This document shows, one piece after another, positions 11,008-21,262 of a DNA stretch of 64,000 bases. The notes beneath the pieces were generated by a model, which saw only the letters and a list, made by a program, of their open reading frames with translations, was not told where the DNA came from and ran no database searches. Position numbers and translations under genes: made by a program. Location of the stretch: contig CM068370.1 in the NCBI GenBank assembly GCA_034769895.1, positions 49,051,454 through 49,115,453 on the forward strand. The letters run 5' to 3'. How positions within the stretch are numbered: the stretch's first letter is position 1; every line of letters begins with the position of its first letter. The stretch comes from Magicicada septendecula. Lineage: Eukaryota > Arthropoda > Insecta > Hemiptera > Cicadidae.

Positions 11008-11050
11008 GTGTGTGTGTGTGTGTCTGTGTGTGTGTGTGTATGTGTGTCTT
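11008..11050. repeat. (GT)n run inside inverted-repeat element
   Basis: GT dinucleotides with two interruptions, immediately 5' (in hammerhead orientation) of the conserved GGAATGTGCTAG block. Confidence 0.9.
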
Positions 11051-11453
11051 TAAAGCTTAGGGAGGAGTTAGAAATACTGAAAGAAATAGAGAAAGGGTTA
11101 GCCAATTTAATGAGTACTAAAACTAAATTTGATATGAAGAAATATTTTATAATATAATTAAGAAGTAAAAGGTAGAGGTCAGATAGATAACATTAAGAAT
11201 TAAATTGCATATATGGATGTTTTTGAAATAAGGGTGAGTGATCGTGCCCAAAAGTGTGAATGAGAAAGGTTTTACAGCGTTAGGTTTTGAAAATAATGCA
11301 CACGCGCGCGTGCGGAATGTGCTAGAAAAGTATGTAACTGTACAGACGGGGGTGACAGGGCTCGGAGGTTGGGAAGGGACATTTGACTTATAGCTTGTTT
11401 GCGGGGGTGTGTGTGGACAGTGGGAAGAGTTGGTTTTATTCTGCTGTTGTTAT

Positions 11454-11499
11454 TTCCGATCTGACGATGAGCTGAGAAGCTTGAAAGCGCTAATCGGAA
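11454..11499 (+). ncRNA. Hammerhead-ribozyme-like motif
   Basis: TTCCGAT/ATCGGAA stem I, CTGACGA (11461-11467), GAGCT-GAGA-AGCTT stem II, GAAA (11483-11486), palindromic AGCGCT (11486-11491) and A (11492). All core positions are kept. Confidence 0.7.
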
Positions 11500-11533
11500 T
11501 AATTTTTCTATATTGGTGTGCAACAGTGATTAT

Positions 11534-11981
11534 TCTGTTTGTCAAAAGTTAAAAAAAAATAAATAACAAGCGATGAATTCAAGTCAATGGATATACTTAA
11601 TTTTACGACAGAATTGTATAATACTGTAATTGTATAATAACAGTGTCCGACTCTTAATTAATTCTACTTAAGCTTTTTGAACACCTTTCGTAATGCAACA
11701 TGTGTAATGTTCTGAATTTAATATTTCTTCTGTTTTCCTAAGTTCATAAGTTGTTTGAGGATTATTACTGTATACAATATTTTTCAAACGTTTTCAAAAA
11801 ATAAATAAATAATAAGTTGTAGTACCAGGAGGCAATCACTCCGTTTCAGATATTTTGAAATTAGTCGGTCATAGACAAATTCTTCAAGAAAGTTAATAAT
11901 GATTGTAACTCATGTTTTGCAACGCATTTTTTGTAAATGCGTGTCACGTTAAGAAAATGATCAAAGATACAGTGTTACTAA
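11534..11981. other. No recognisable feature
   Basis: AT-rich DNA without open frames of note. Confidence 0.5.
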
Positions 11982-12760
11982 AGCCGGCTACGCACTAACC
12001 ATCCCCGCTAGACGTCATGACGGACAGCAAGTCAAAAACGACAGTGCGTAGCTTTGACATCCATCCGCACGTCGGGTATTTTTTGAAGGATGTGCACGAC
12101 GAAAAATGAGACATTCCCCATCAGCTCAATCCGCACGACGTGCGGATAGATCGTGTGTAGTGTTGAAAGATGTTAAGGAATCGTGCATCGTGCATGTTTG
12201 ATCATGCGTACGCTTGCTGTCTATCAAATCGTCATTTTCGAGCAAGTACAGTTCATGTTTTTAGAGCACATTCGTTTAATAAATGTTTACTGTTTGATTT
12301 TACGTTACCTTCATTCTTTGGTTTATATTTAATAAGTAACGATTCAGATAAAATTTTAGTTTAATATTTAGTTTAGTTCATTCTTCGTTTGCATAATACA
12401 TTCAAATATCATTAGGAGTTATTATTTTAAATATTGTTATTATTAATTTGTTTTAATTACAATTCATAATAGACCGTGAAATAACATCAAAATTTATCGA
12501 AAAATATAAATTAAATGGATGTCTGTGGGACGTATCCTCGGCAAATTACATGAATAAAAATATCAGATTTACAAATTCAATTATCAGAACAATTTTTTAA
12601 TTTTAATACAGAAAAAAGCAATAAAATGATTTTTTACGAAACACAACGAGAACTGAAGAACGTCTGGCACGATGGACGAGTTGCACGACAGTGTGGTGCA
12701 CACATCCATCAGCGATGTCGGGCGTGCTGGACAGCGGCGATGGATAGTGCGTAGCCGGCT
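11982..12760. mobile_element. PIF/Harbinger-type MITE
   Basis: Terminal inverted repeats of about 28 bp begin AGCCGGCTACGCACTA at the left and are inverted at the right (TAGTGCGTAGCCGGCT), with two mismatches further in. Both ends are flanked by TAA (11979-11981 and 12761-12763), the 3-bp TWA duplication expected for PIF/Harbinger. The 779-bp interior has no transposase. Its ends resemble, but differ from, those of the autonomous element at 55011-58094 (AGCGGCCTACACACA). Confidence 0.75.
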
Positions 12761-12928
12761 TAACACCGTTAAAATTACAATGTAACACTGTAACACCGTT
12801 ACAATTACAGTGTCAATTGCAATTTTCTACACATCGCTGGTGTCGAGAGGTACATTTTCAAATTCTGGATTACGTAGCTTTCCCCTGTAATTGTATTGAT
12901 TCTCCCACACACTCATGCTAGGGAGCAT

Positions 12929-13410
12929 ACTAGTTTTATATAAACAAATTATTGCTTAGTGTTGCTCTAAGGCTTTCACGACCGACGTCAGTGTTGTCAA
13001 AACGAGCGTTATCTGGGCTGGGCCAGACGTTTCGGCCTCGCCATCGGACGGCCATCTTCATTGGTAAAAGCGTTCGGTAGTTGTTCGCCAAATACCTCAG
13101 TCCCGATTTGGCATGCTGTGAAACAAGCAGACGATACTTAATTGTGATTGGTCAATGATGATTTTCAGCTCATATCGTGGTGGCTAGGTGTACATAAGTG
13201 CGTCTTCTTAGGGCCGAAACAGTTTTGCGCCTCAGTACTGGGGTATTTGACGAACACCTGCCAAACGTTTTTACCTTGAAGATGGCATCCGATGGTCTGG
13301 ATTTACCAACGGCCTTACAGCCCTGCTAATGCTCATTTTGACAACACTGACGCCGGCCGTGAAAGGCTTACAACAACATTAAGCAATAATTTGTTTATGT
13401 ACAACTAGTA
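12929..13410. mobile_element. Inverted-repeat element with degenerate hammerhead-like arms
   Basis: Arms 12929-13013 and 13328-13410 are imperfect inverted copies, sharing AAACAAATTATTGCTTA, TTTCACG and GTCAGTGTTGTCAAAA. Just inside the left arm the minus strand reads TGAAGA, GGCC ... GGCC, GAAACGTC (13078 down to 13029), which is a hammerhead-like layout with the first core base (C) replaced. Inside the right arm the plus strand has TTGAAGATGG (about 13269) but lacks GAAA. It resembles the PLE-related hairpin elements at 35.9, 37.6 and 43.7 kb. No coding sequence. Confidence 0.55.
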
Positions 13411-14085
13411 GACCCTAAGCTCACCGAGCTGCAGAACTGGCTCACAATTTTGATCGAAGTACAAAAATTTACATAAATTACATATTTTTACATAAATTTC
13501 GATATAATTTTTCGATTATCTGAAGAATTACAAAACTACCTATTATTCTACTACTTCTTTAGTAATATAACAATAACTAGATCTACAATTATTGTAGATC
13601 ACACAATCGTACAATAAACACTAAAAATTTCAAAAATTCGGATTTTGGTTACAACTAATTTTACTTGACACCCTACTATATTTTACAATTTTTTCAAATT
13701 TTTTATCTTTTTTTGGGCCGTGGGATCCCAAAATTTCGAAATTTCCAAAACTTAACATTACGTTAGATGTGAGTTAAAATTCTCTTTAATTTGATACACA
13801 CATGAAATTTTGCTATTTTATCAAAATTTTCACTACCGTAACGTCTTAAACCCCGACGTCTTAAAATTTTGAAATTTACAAAACTTAACACTATGTTCAG
13901 ATTGTGGTTAAAATTCTGTTTAATTTGATGCCTCACACGAGCTTTTGCGGCGATTTCACAATTTTGACCCCACTATTTTTGGTGGCATCAGTCTCAAAAA
14001 CTGTTGGCTAATAGTACGGCAAAGCATGCCCGGTTTCACGAAATTCGATTGACGCGATCAAAAGTCATCGTGAGACATTCCCCAA
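13411..14085. repeat. Interspersed repeat with internal ~115-bp near-repeats, copy 1
   Basis: Repeated blocks of the form AAAATTTTGAAATTT, AAAACTTAACA, TTAAAATTCT and TTTAATTTGATnC recur within 13640-13960. The same organisation is found at 33232-33760. The last part reads ACGAAATTCGATTGACGCGATCAAAAGTCATCG, split here as ACGAAATTCGATTGAC and CAAAAGTCATCGTGAGAC; its counterpart is near 33690-33725. Noncoding. Confidence 0.5.
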
Positions 14086-14089
14086 ACGG

Positions 14090-14615
14090 ACAAAATTATT
14101 ACTTGTTTACCAGCGTCCTTTCAAGAAGCACGAAATGCAAAATCTACAAAACACTTATCAGGCCAGTGCTGACATATGCTTCAGAAACCTGGACAGTGAT
14201 CAAGAATAGCGAGAGACTTCTAGGTTGCTGTGAAAGACGGATTCTAAGAACAATACCTATTGACAGGAGTACAAGAAAATGGAATGTGGCGCAGGCGCTA
14301 TAATTATGAACTATACCATCTTTACAAAGAGCCGGACGTTGTCAGACTAATCAAAATACACATAGCTAAGGCGGGTTGGACATATAGAGAGAATGGAGGA
14401 AGGACAGCCTACGAAACATATTTTCTACCAAAAACCAATGGGTATAGAAAAAGGGGAAGACCCCGAAGTAGATTCAAAGACCAGATAGAGGAGGACCTCG
14501 GAAAGCTGACCATAAGAAACTGGAAAGCCAAGGCATGCAAATAGGGAGGAATGGAACCGACTCTTGGAGCAGGCCAAGACCAACCAAGGTTGTAGAGCCA
14601 TGGTTGATTGATTGA
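14090..14615 (+). pseudogene. LINE-A 3' fragment
   Basis: Frames encode STKCKIYKTLIRPVLTYASE-T-W-T, LLGCCERRILRTI, and after a frameshift ENGMWRRRYNYELYHL and GRPRSRFKDQIEEDLGKLTI. This is the region downstream of the RT catalytic core in many non-LTR elements. The 3' flank (GGAATGGAACCGACTCTTGG ... TGGTTGATTGATTG) recurs inversely at 42035-42130. Truncated at the 5' side and with one frameshift near 14270. Confidence 0.75.
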
Positions 14616-15400
14616 TTATTACCTTATCCTTTTCCGAATGTAAAAACAATTTAGAGTCGTGTTTCAACAGTGTTAATACAGTGTTGAAAACAAAATTAAA
14701 ACCAAAATTAACCTGTGTATTTATCGTTACAAGAGAAAACTTAGTGTCAAAATGGGTAGAGTGGTAGCGTTTCTCTGTTTACATGGTTGGCTGCGCATGC
14801 GCCTGTTAAATTTACTAATAAGACAGCATCACATCAGATGTTTAAATTAAAACGAGTACATTAAATTAACGGAAAGAGCGTAGCAATAGCGTAGCAACAT
14901 GCCAATGGACAAACATTAATTATGCCGGCACGCAACCTTTAAGTTAATAACTCAGCCAGTTACATTTCTGTAATTGTTGAGCGCACACGCGCGGGAGTTT
15001 ACAAACACAACAACCGTCGAGTTTCGTGCGCTTCTGTATCGCGTGCGCGAAGAGATTAGCTTATGTTAAATCTCGTTCGCCATTTATTGTCAGACTGCTC
15101 GGCCAATCTGATGCTAAGTGTATTTATTTATACAGCGGCAAAAGTTCGGCAGGCGGGCGGTGAGATCTGGATGGCGTTTAACGGCCTCGCCTCAGGCAGT
15201 CGTTCCGGCGATTTACGGTCGACAAACTTTTGACATAAATTTGTTCTTCTGCAATGGATGTACACGGTGCTGCATTGAGCTATGATGACGATGACGATTC
15301 ATCACGCCAACGACAACTTTAACTATAATGTTTGTGAGATAATACGAAAACAACGATACACATAATAATAATAACAGTAGAATATTACCGAATGGGGAAA
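14616..15400. other. No recognisable gene
   Basis: No protein or RNA gene recognised. GC content is locally higher at 14980-15240. Confidence 0.45.
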
Positions 15401-15834
15401 GTCATGAGAGGAGAGCCAAATGAAAGGAAGACTTAGACTAGGGTACAGAAGAGACAACGTTTCAGTTGACTGCCTAGCATTTGCCGACGATCTGGCAATC
15501 CTGTCAGACCCCTAGCAATGCAAAACAGACAACAGCCACAGGAAACAAGTTGAGTTACTAGAAAAAAAAACAACCAAAAAATGTGTTCACAAATATCTTT
15601 TCAGGAAACCAAATTCCAGTGCAAATATCAGTGCTCTCCTCAAGAAAATGTGACAAACGGCTATGATCATATTAACAGAACTGACACAAACTCAGGTATC
15701 TCTGGGAGGAATAATTGGGCAATACATATCACAATAAGCCATTTAGTCAAGAGTTGTTAACAAAATGAAGATAATCTATCAATTCACAAAGGGTATCTAT
15801 AACAAGAACCATCCATAAAAGCTAATAGTAGATA
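15401..15834 (+). pseudogene. LINE-E reverse transcriptase fragment, segment 1 of 3
   Basis: Encodes MKGRLRLGYRRDNVSVDCLA-F-A-D-D-L-A-I-L-S-D, including the RT motif C box (F-A-D-D). Further frames read G-Q-Y-I-S, R-V-V-N-K-M-K-I-I-Y-Q and TKGIYNK, typical of the segment that follows. Several stops and frameshifts. The reading continues at 17585 after removing a PLE whose 12-bp duplication TAATAGTAGATA is at 15823-15834 and 17585-17596. Confidence 0.7.
15823..15834 (+). repeat. Target-site duplication of PLE, left copy
   Basis: TAATAGTAGATA, identical to 17585-17596. Confidence 0.75.
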
Positions 15835-15837
15835 AAA

Positions 15838-17300
15838 TATTCACTGGCTTGCCCAAAATACACAAAGAACACATGCCCATAAGACCCTTAGTTAATTACA
15901 CATCTGCGCCTAGTTATATAGTAGCTAAAAAACTACAACTCGTTTTAAAAAATAGTATCAAACTAACGAACGTTCATAGCGTAAAGAATAGCCTGGAATT
16001 TATAAACAACATAAGGAACGTCAATTTTGACCCGAACTATAAACTAGTCTCGTTTGACATTACCAATTTATACACTAACATACCGGTAAATGAGACTATA
16101 AACATACTTCAAACCAACTTGATTAATGCCGCAGTTTTAAGCCAGCAGCAAATTCAAGAACTATTGTCATTGTTACGAGTCATATTACAACAAAATTATT
16201 TTACTTTTGATAACAAGTTTTTCGAGCAGAAAGAAGGATTAGCGATGGGTTCCCCGCTCAGTGGTCTATTGGCAGAAATATACCTTAATTATTACGAAAA
16301 TAAATATCTTTTGTCTGCTCATAACAAATTGCACGAACTTATCATTTCATACACCCGATACGTTGATGACACCTTTATAATATTCAACGGCACAAATAGA
16401 CAAATCGATATAATACTCAAACACATGAACAATATGAACGGTAACATTAAATTTACTATGGAAACAGAGACATATAATAGCTTAAATTTTATGGACGTAT
16501 TCATCAAGAAATGCACCGATTCTTTTAAATTTGGGATATACAGAAAACCCACAACTACAGACATGATTATTCATGCAGATTCATATCACCCATACACACA
16601 AAAATTGGCTTCCTTCAATGCTTTCGTACACAGATTATTGTCATTCCCACTAAGCCAAGAAGACCTGAAGGAAGAGATAAACACTGTCAAAGTCATTGCC
16701 GTAAGGAATGGATATAAAGACACAATTATAGACAAACTAATTCGTAAACACAAATGAAAAGCAAATAAAGTGATTATATCTAATAATACAGAGAACGCTT
16801 TCATCGCCACTGAATATACTAATCTTCTTCCACACATTATAAAAAACGTATTTAAAAAACTAAACATTAATGTATTTTTTAAAACCACGAATAACTTGCG
16901 GAATTTCTTCAGACATAATAAACATTCAGAACTTGAAAATAACTCGGGTGTGTATAAAATTGTGTGCGATGATTGTGACATGTTTTACATTGGCCAGACA
17001 GGGAGAAAATTTAAAGATAGATTTCGTGAACACATACCGAAGGGCAGCATTAGATATACTACCTCCAACTTCGCGTTACATTTGATTAATAATAACCACA
17101 GATACACTAGTTGCGCCAAAAATTTGAAACCATTACATATTTGCAACAAAGGGCGAATTATGAGCGCTTTAGAAGAATTCGAAATCTACAAAGCATCGAG
17201 AACACAAAAAAACCTAGTGCTCAACGATCAATTGTCGTTTAACTCGAACAGCTTGTACGATACTGCGTTACAACATGTTTATCAGATTATAGACGAATGA
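15838..17300 (+). pseudogene. PLE reverse transcriptase + GIY-YIG endonuclease, one in-frame stop
   Basis: From M15849 the RT shows motif A V-S-F-D-I-T-N-L-Y-T-N-I-P (D70), motif B EGLAMGSPLSGLLAEIYLNY (131-149), motif C Y-V-D-D-T-F (171-176) and a late block FGIYRKPTTTDMIIHADSYH. A single TGA at 16755 follows; the same frame then encodes the endonuclease. Numbered from the codon at 16770, this has G-V-Y-K-I at 60-64, a C-x-x-C pair at 66 and 69, F-Y-I-G-Q-T at 72-77, R84 and H88, His 104 and 110, and the catalytic-type Glu in A-L-E-E-F-E-I-Y-K near 136. The C-C-H-H set inside GIY-YIG is characteristic of PLEs. The stop could derive from CGA by a CpG transition. Otherwise no frameshift is seen, so the copy is fairly young. 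Truncation removes the N-terminal region. Confidence 0.88.
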
Positions 17301-17448
17301 GAAATCAACAGTTGCGATTATGAACCCGAACAGTGCGCACTGATTCTTCGCGCGGTACGTTATTAATGTAGTGTGTTTTAAATTATGTTAGTAAAAGTTT
17401 TTATTTACGTTGACAAGTTCTTCATGTGAGAACGAAAAGTTTTTAAAC

Positions 17449-17500
17449 CTGAAGATGGGAACATGTTTCCCGAAACATGTCGTGTATGACATATAACGAA
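17449..17500 (+). ncRNA. Hammerhead-ribozyme-like motif in PLE tail
   Basis: CTGAAGA (17449-17455), extra T, stem II GGGAA-CATGT-TTCCC, GAAA (17472-17475), palindromic stem III ACATGT (17475-17480) and C17481, giving a GTC cleavage triplet. Stem I is weak: only AC before the core pairs with GT after the site. Downstream AAGTCGC and GCGACTT (17499-17505 and 17558-17564) can pair with each other. Confidence 0.6.
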
Positions 17501-17584
17501 GTCGCAAGATGGAAAGGAAATAAGGTAAAACTATAAGTTTTATTTCAATAACGCGACTTGGAGACCATAATCACAAATTATGAA

Positions 17585-17838
17585 TAATAGTAGATATTAT
17601 GAACAAATTTCGCCAAGAAACTCTTTATGCTGTAGAATGTCTGATTCTGAACAAGAAAATAATGATGAGAGAATTACAAATCACTGAAAGAAGAATATTA
17701 AGGAAAATATTGGAAGCAACTAAAAGTAAAGAACAATGCAGAAGACGCCATAACAACGAAATAATTGTTTTTTATGGATACCCTCAAAGAATGAATCCCA
17801 AGAAACTCAGACGAAGACTCTTCAACTAACTTAAGATG
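17585..17838 (+). pseudogene. LINE-E fragment, segment 2 of 3
   Basis: Encodes MNKFRQETLYAVECLILNKK, then ERRILRKILEATK and N-N-E-I-I, the same order as the 52.6-53.0 kb copy (E-C-L-Y-V-S-Q-C-L-A-L-N ... ERQIIRKILGPQ ... N-A-E-I-Y). The TSD of the PLE is at its left edge, and TAACTTAAGATG, the TSD of the 215-bp foldback, at its right edge (17827-17838). Confidence 0.75.
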
Positions 17839-17881
17839 ACAAACAGAATTATCACTGTTGCACACCACTATAGAAAAATTA

Positions 17882-17928
17882 TTCCGATATTAGCGCTTTC
17901 AAGCTTCACAGCTCATCGTCAGATCAGA
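17882..17928 (-). ncRNA. Hammerhead-like motif, stem I damaged
   Basis: Minus strand CTGACGA, GAGCT-GTGA-AGCTT, GAAA, AGCGCT and A are intact, but the stem I arm carries a 2-bp insertion (ATATCGGAA) and its partner is changed. Confidence 0.55.
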
Positions 17929-17934
17929 TCTGAT

Positions 17935-17980
17935 TTCCGATCTGACGATGAGCTGAGAAGCTTGAAAGCGCTAATCGGAA
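17935..17980 (+). ncRNA. Hammerhead-ribozyme-like motif
   Basis: TTCCGAT (17935-17941) with ATCGGAA (17974-17980) as stem I, CTGACGA core, GAGCT-GAGA-AGCTT stem II, GAAA (17964-17967), AGCGCT palindromic stem III and A17973 before the predicted cut. Confidence 0.72.
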
Positions 17981-18053
17981 TAATTTTTCTATAGTGGTGT
18001 GCAACAGTGATAATTCTGTTTGTGATTATAACCACTAACACAACTTTCTTCAT

Positions 18054-18300
18054 TAACTTAAGATGGTTACTATGTGAGTTTAACAAAAAACCATAAAACA
18101 CATAGATGAAATCCAAATTACCCAAGAGGACATCAAAAATTACATTAACCCTGCAGGTTTCCAGGCAAAGGCCCAAAAGAAGACCGGCGCCGTTTAGACT
18201 GAGGAAAGAAGAGAGAAACATCGAGAACAAGGAAGAGAACGGACAAGGAAGGAAAGAATCAGTTGAAATGAATGTAGTCGACAGTGGCTTATACTAACTG
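18054..18300 (+). pseudogene. LINE-E fragment, segment 3 of 3
   Basis: Frames encode D-E-I-Q-I-T-Q-E-D-I-K-N then A-G-F-Q-A-K-A-Q-K-K-T-G-A-V, a stop, and T-E-E-R-R-E-K-H-R-E-Q. This parallels the LINE-E C-terminus at 6.95-7.15 kb (E-W-T-E-D-R-K-K-R-H). It follows directly from segment 2 once the foldback is removed. Confidence 0.65.
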
Positions 18301-18676
18301 AAAATAGAACGAAACCATCGTTTGTGTCATCTACCAGTGGTTCACAAAACCTCAACGGATGGTACCCAGCAGTATCCTTGGAATTTCCTCCGATATCCTC
18401 GTAAGACACTGCTTAAATACGATGGTACGAAAACATTCAATGCTTTTGGGAAATAATTACTCATAAATAGAAGGATTGTTATGTTATAATATACTGTCTC
18501 ATCAATAGAGAACTATTATTATTTGACTTCAAATAAAATGGAAATAAAGTATGGATTAATTATAGATGTGTAGTGAAACTGAGTTACTATTATTGTAAAA
18601 AATAAACCACTTCGTTAGATATATGGTTATCAGTAAAGCTATGTTCAGTGTACATCAACCGTTGGTCATAAATAAC
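18301..18676. other. No recognisable feature
   Basis: AT-rich DNA, no gene recognised. Confidence 0.5.
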
Positions 18677-19529
<853 letters not shown>

Positions 19530-20247
19530 CCTGAGTACGTTACTATTGGCTGACGATAAAATAATAATACAAGAGAGTGAAGATAAATTACAACTGGCAG
19601 TGCACCAACTGCATCAAATATGTCCAGAATATAATCTTAAAATTTCCTTGAATAAGACGAAAGTTATGGCTTTCCAAAGCAAGTATCCCGTTAGGTCGAA
19701 AATAATTGTCGACAATAAGCCAATCGAACAAGTATCAAATTTTACATTCTTGGACTGCGACACAAGCTACAATTATGACAATGACATGGAAAATAAAATA
19801 AATAAGTTCCAGGCAATATGTAGCACAATAAATAGAACATTAAATAACAAAACAAGAAAAGACACAAGGATAAAATTTTATAAAACGATGGCTGTACCTG
19901 TACTTATGTACGGGAATGAAAGTTGGGTAAATACCAAAAGAGGAGACAGCAAAATACAGGCAGCATAAATGAGATTTTTGAGACGGGTCAAAGGCTGCAC
20001 AAGAAGAGATTTAGTAAGAAATGAAGACGTGCAATATATGCAATAAATGAAAAACAACTGAATATAAAGAAAGATGGAAACACCACGTAAATAGAATTGG
20101 AAATGGGAGAATACCCCAAAAAATACTTAACTACAACCCAAGAGGGAAAAGAGATATAGGAAGACCACGAAACCGGTGGTCGTAAGTTTGTGAGGACGGA
20201 ACAGGCAAATGCCTAATCTTTGTAGTGCAGAAGAAGAAGAAGAAGCT
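19530..20247 (+). pseudogene. LINE-C RT fragment
   Basis: Encodes L-L-L-A-D-D-K-I-I-I-Q-E-S (the RT A-D-D box), NLKISLNKTKVMAFQSKYPV, V-D-N-K-P-I-E-Q-V-S-N-F-T-F-L and DTRIKFYKTMAVPVLMYGNE-S-W, then a stop at 19966. Degenerate frames continue with MRFLRRVKGCTRRD-type and G-R-P-R-N-R-W sequence to an end marked by (GAA)n at 20229-20245. 5'-truncated. Confidence 0.75.
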
Positions 20248-21176
20248 TTTAAATATATGTTAAAGGCTTCTCAATGTATTGTGAATCGCGAGAGTGTTGA
20301 ATAGTGAAGTTTTACGAATGGACGACAAAGAAATGACTTAAACTTTAGTTCCCGGGAAAGAAATTTGCAGTCCTTTAGACATGTTTTGCGAGGGCCTACA
20401 ACTCACACTTCAGTGTTCAATTGAAGGCAGAAGATAGTTAGAACTAAGAAGAATTTCATGAATGAGAAACCTGCGGGAACGGTTCTATCGCACATCTACA
20501 GACTTGTTCAGGGCGGCTGTATCGCAGGTGAGCAATTGTGATTGGCAATCTCCGCCGGATGGAGAAGACTGGTATCATCGTAACGTTTTCCTTACGGAAC
20601 TTTGTTGTATAAAGATGCAGTATAACACAACAGTAAAAAAAAGAACAACAGTTCTCAAAACTTACTCAAAAACAAACGGAAACAATAAAAATAATATAAA
20701 GGAACGAACAAAAGGAAAAGTCATAAACAACAATATACGAAACATTAGAAAATGTTTAAAAATTTCAGATATTAATATATCATAGAAACCAAGCATTAAA
20801 AATACAAAAATTAATGCGGTCACAGAATAAAAAGTACGTAAAACATTGGTATTAAAAAGAATGATACTAATAATATAGTAATAAAAATTTGTAGACAAAA
20901 ACAATTACAACCGTCGTTTAGTGTGGATATTAAATTTGTATCTTCTTATGGAGTACGAGTAATGTTTGTAACACATCTTCATATCTTCACACCAAGCATC
21001 TATGATGCCAACTTAACAACTCACGTCTTAATACAGGGACACGAACTTCCGGAAATTGATGGTACGACTTGAATAAAATATATACTGTACGTAATATCGA
21101 ACAATTATCCCATAAATTAATCCCATAAAGTCTTTTGACACTCTGTTTATTTATTTCTTTGTACACGTCCTCGTGC
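20248..21176. other. No recognisable gene
   Basis: Short frames only, including an Asn/Lys-rich one at 20600-20785 that looks compositional. Confidence 0.45.
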
Positions 21177-21226
21177 CACACACACACACACGCGCGCGTG
21201 CGCGCGCTCGCACGCTCGCACACACA
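21177..21226. repeat. Short CA/CG alternating tract
   Basis: CACACACA passes into CGCGCGCGTGCGCGCGC and then CACACA; alternating purine-pyrimidine of Z-DNA type. Confidence 0.8.
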
Positions 21227-21262
21227 TCATTACAAGTAATATGTTGTTTTAACAAATTAATC

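Larger units (their letters stand above)
10739..11533. mobile_element. Hammerhead inverted-repeat element, pair 2
   Basis: Left arm 10739-10999 and right arm about 11290-11533 are inverted copies of some 240-260 bp. Shared blocks are CAGAATTATCACTG, CTATAGAAAAATTATTCCGA, the hammerhead motif, AACAACAGCAGAATAAAAC and GGAATGTGCTAGAAAA. Between them lie a GT run and about 240 bp of unrecognised DNA. The right arm stops at ATTCTGTTTGT, about 30 bp short of the full end. The two arms yield similar meaningless translations. A GTCAAAA block occurs just outside each end, but a clean duplication is not clear. Confidence 0.75.
15835..17584 (+). mobile_element. Penelope-like retroelement, 5'-truncated
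   Basis: 1750 bp with RT and GIY-YIG endonuclease and a 3' tail with a hammerhead-like motif, ending near GACTTGGAGACCATAATC. It begins within RT just before the G-L-P-K-I-H-K motif, so the 5' terminal repeat and N-terminus are missing. An identical 12-bp duplication flanks it and its LINE-E host can be read on both sides. PLEs insert by target-primed reverse transcription with a telomerase-related RT, and variable-length duplications of about this size fit that mechanism. Confidence 0.85.
17839..18053. mobile_element. Hammerhead inverted-repeat (foldback) element, pair 3
   Basis: Two inverted arms abut at about 17930. The right arm (plus orientation) runs through an intact hammerhead motif and the tail CTATAGTGGTGTGCAACAG ... 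ATAACCACTAACACAACTTTCTT. The left arm is an inverse copy lacking the outermost 27 bp or so. A perfect 12-bp duplication TAACTTAAGATG flanks the unit (17827-17838, 18054-18065), and the LINE-E frame resumes beyond it. No coding capacity, so it must have been moved in trans. Confidence 0.8.
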
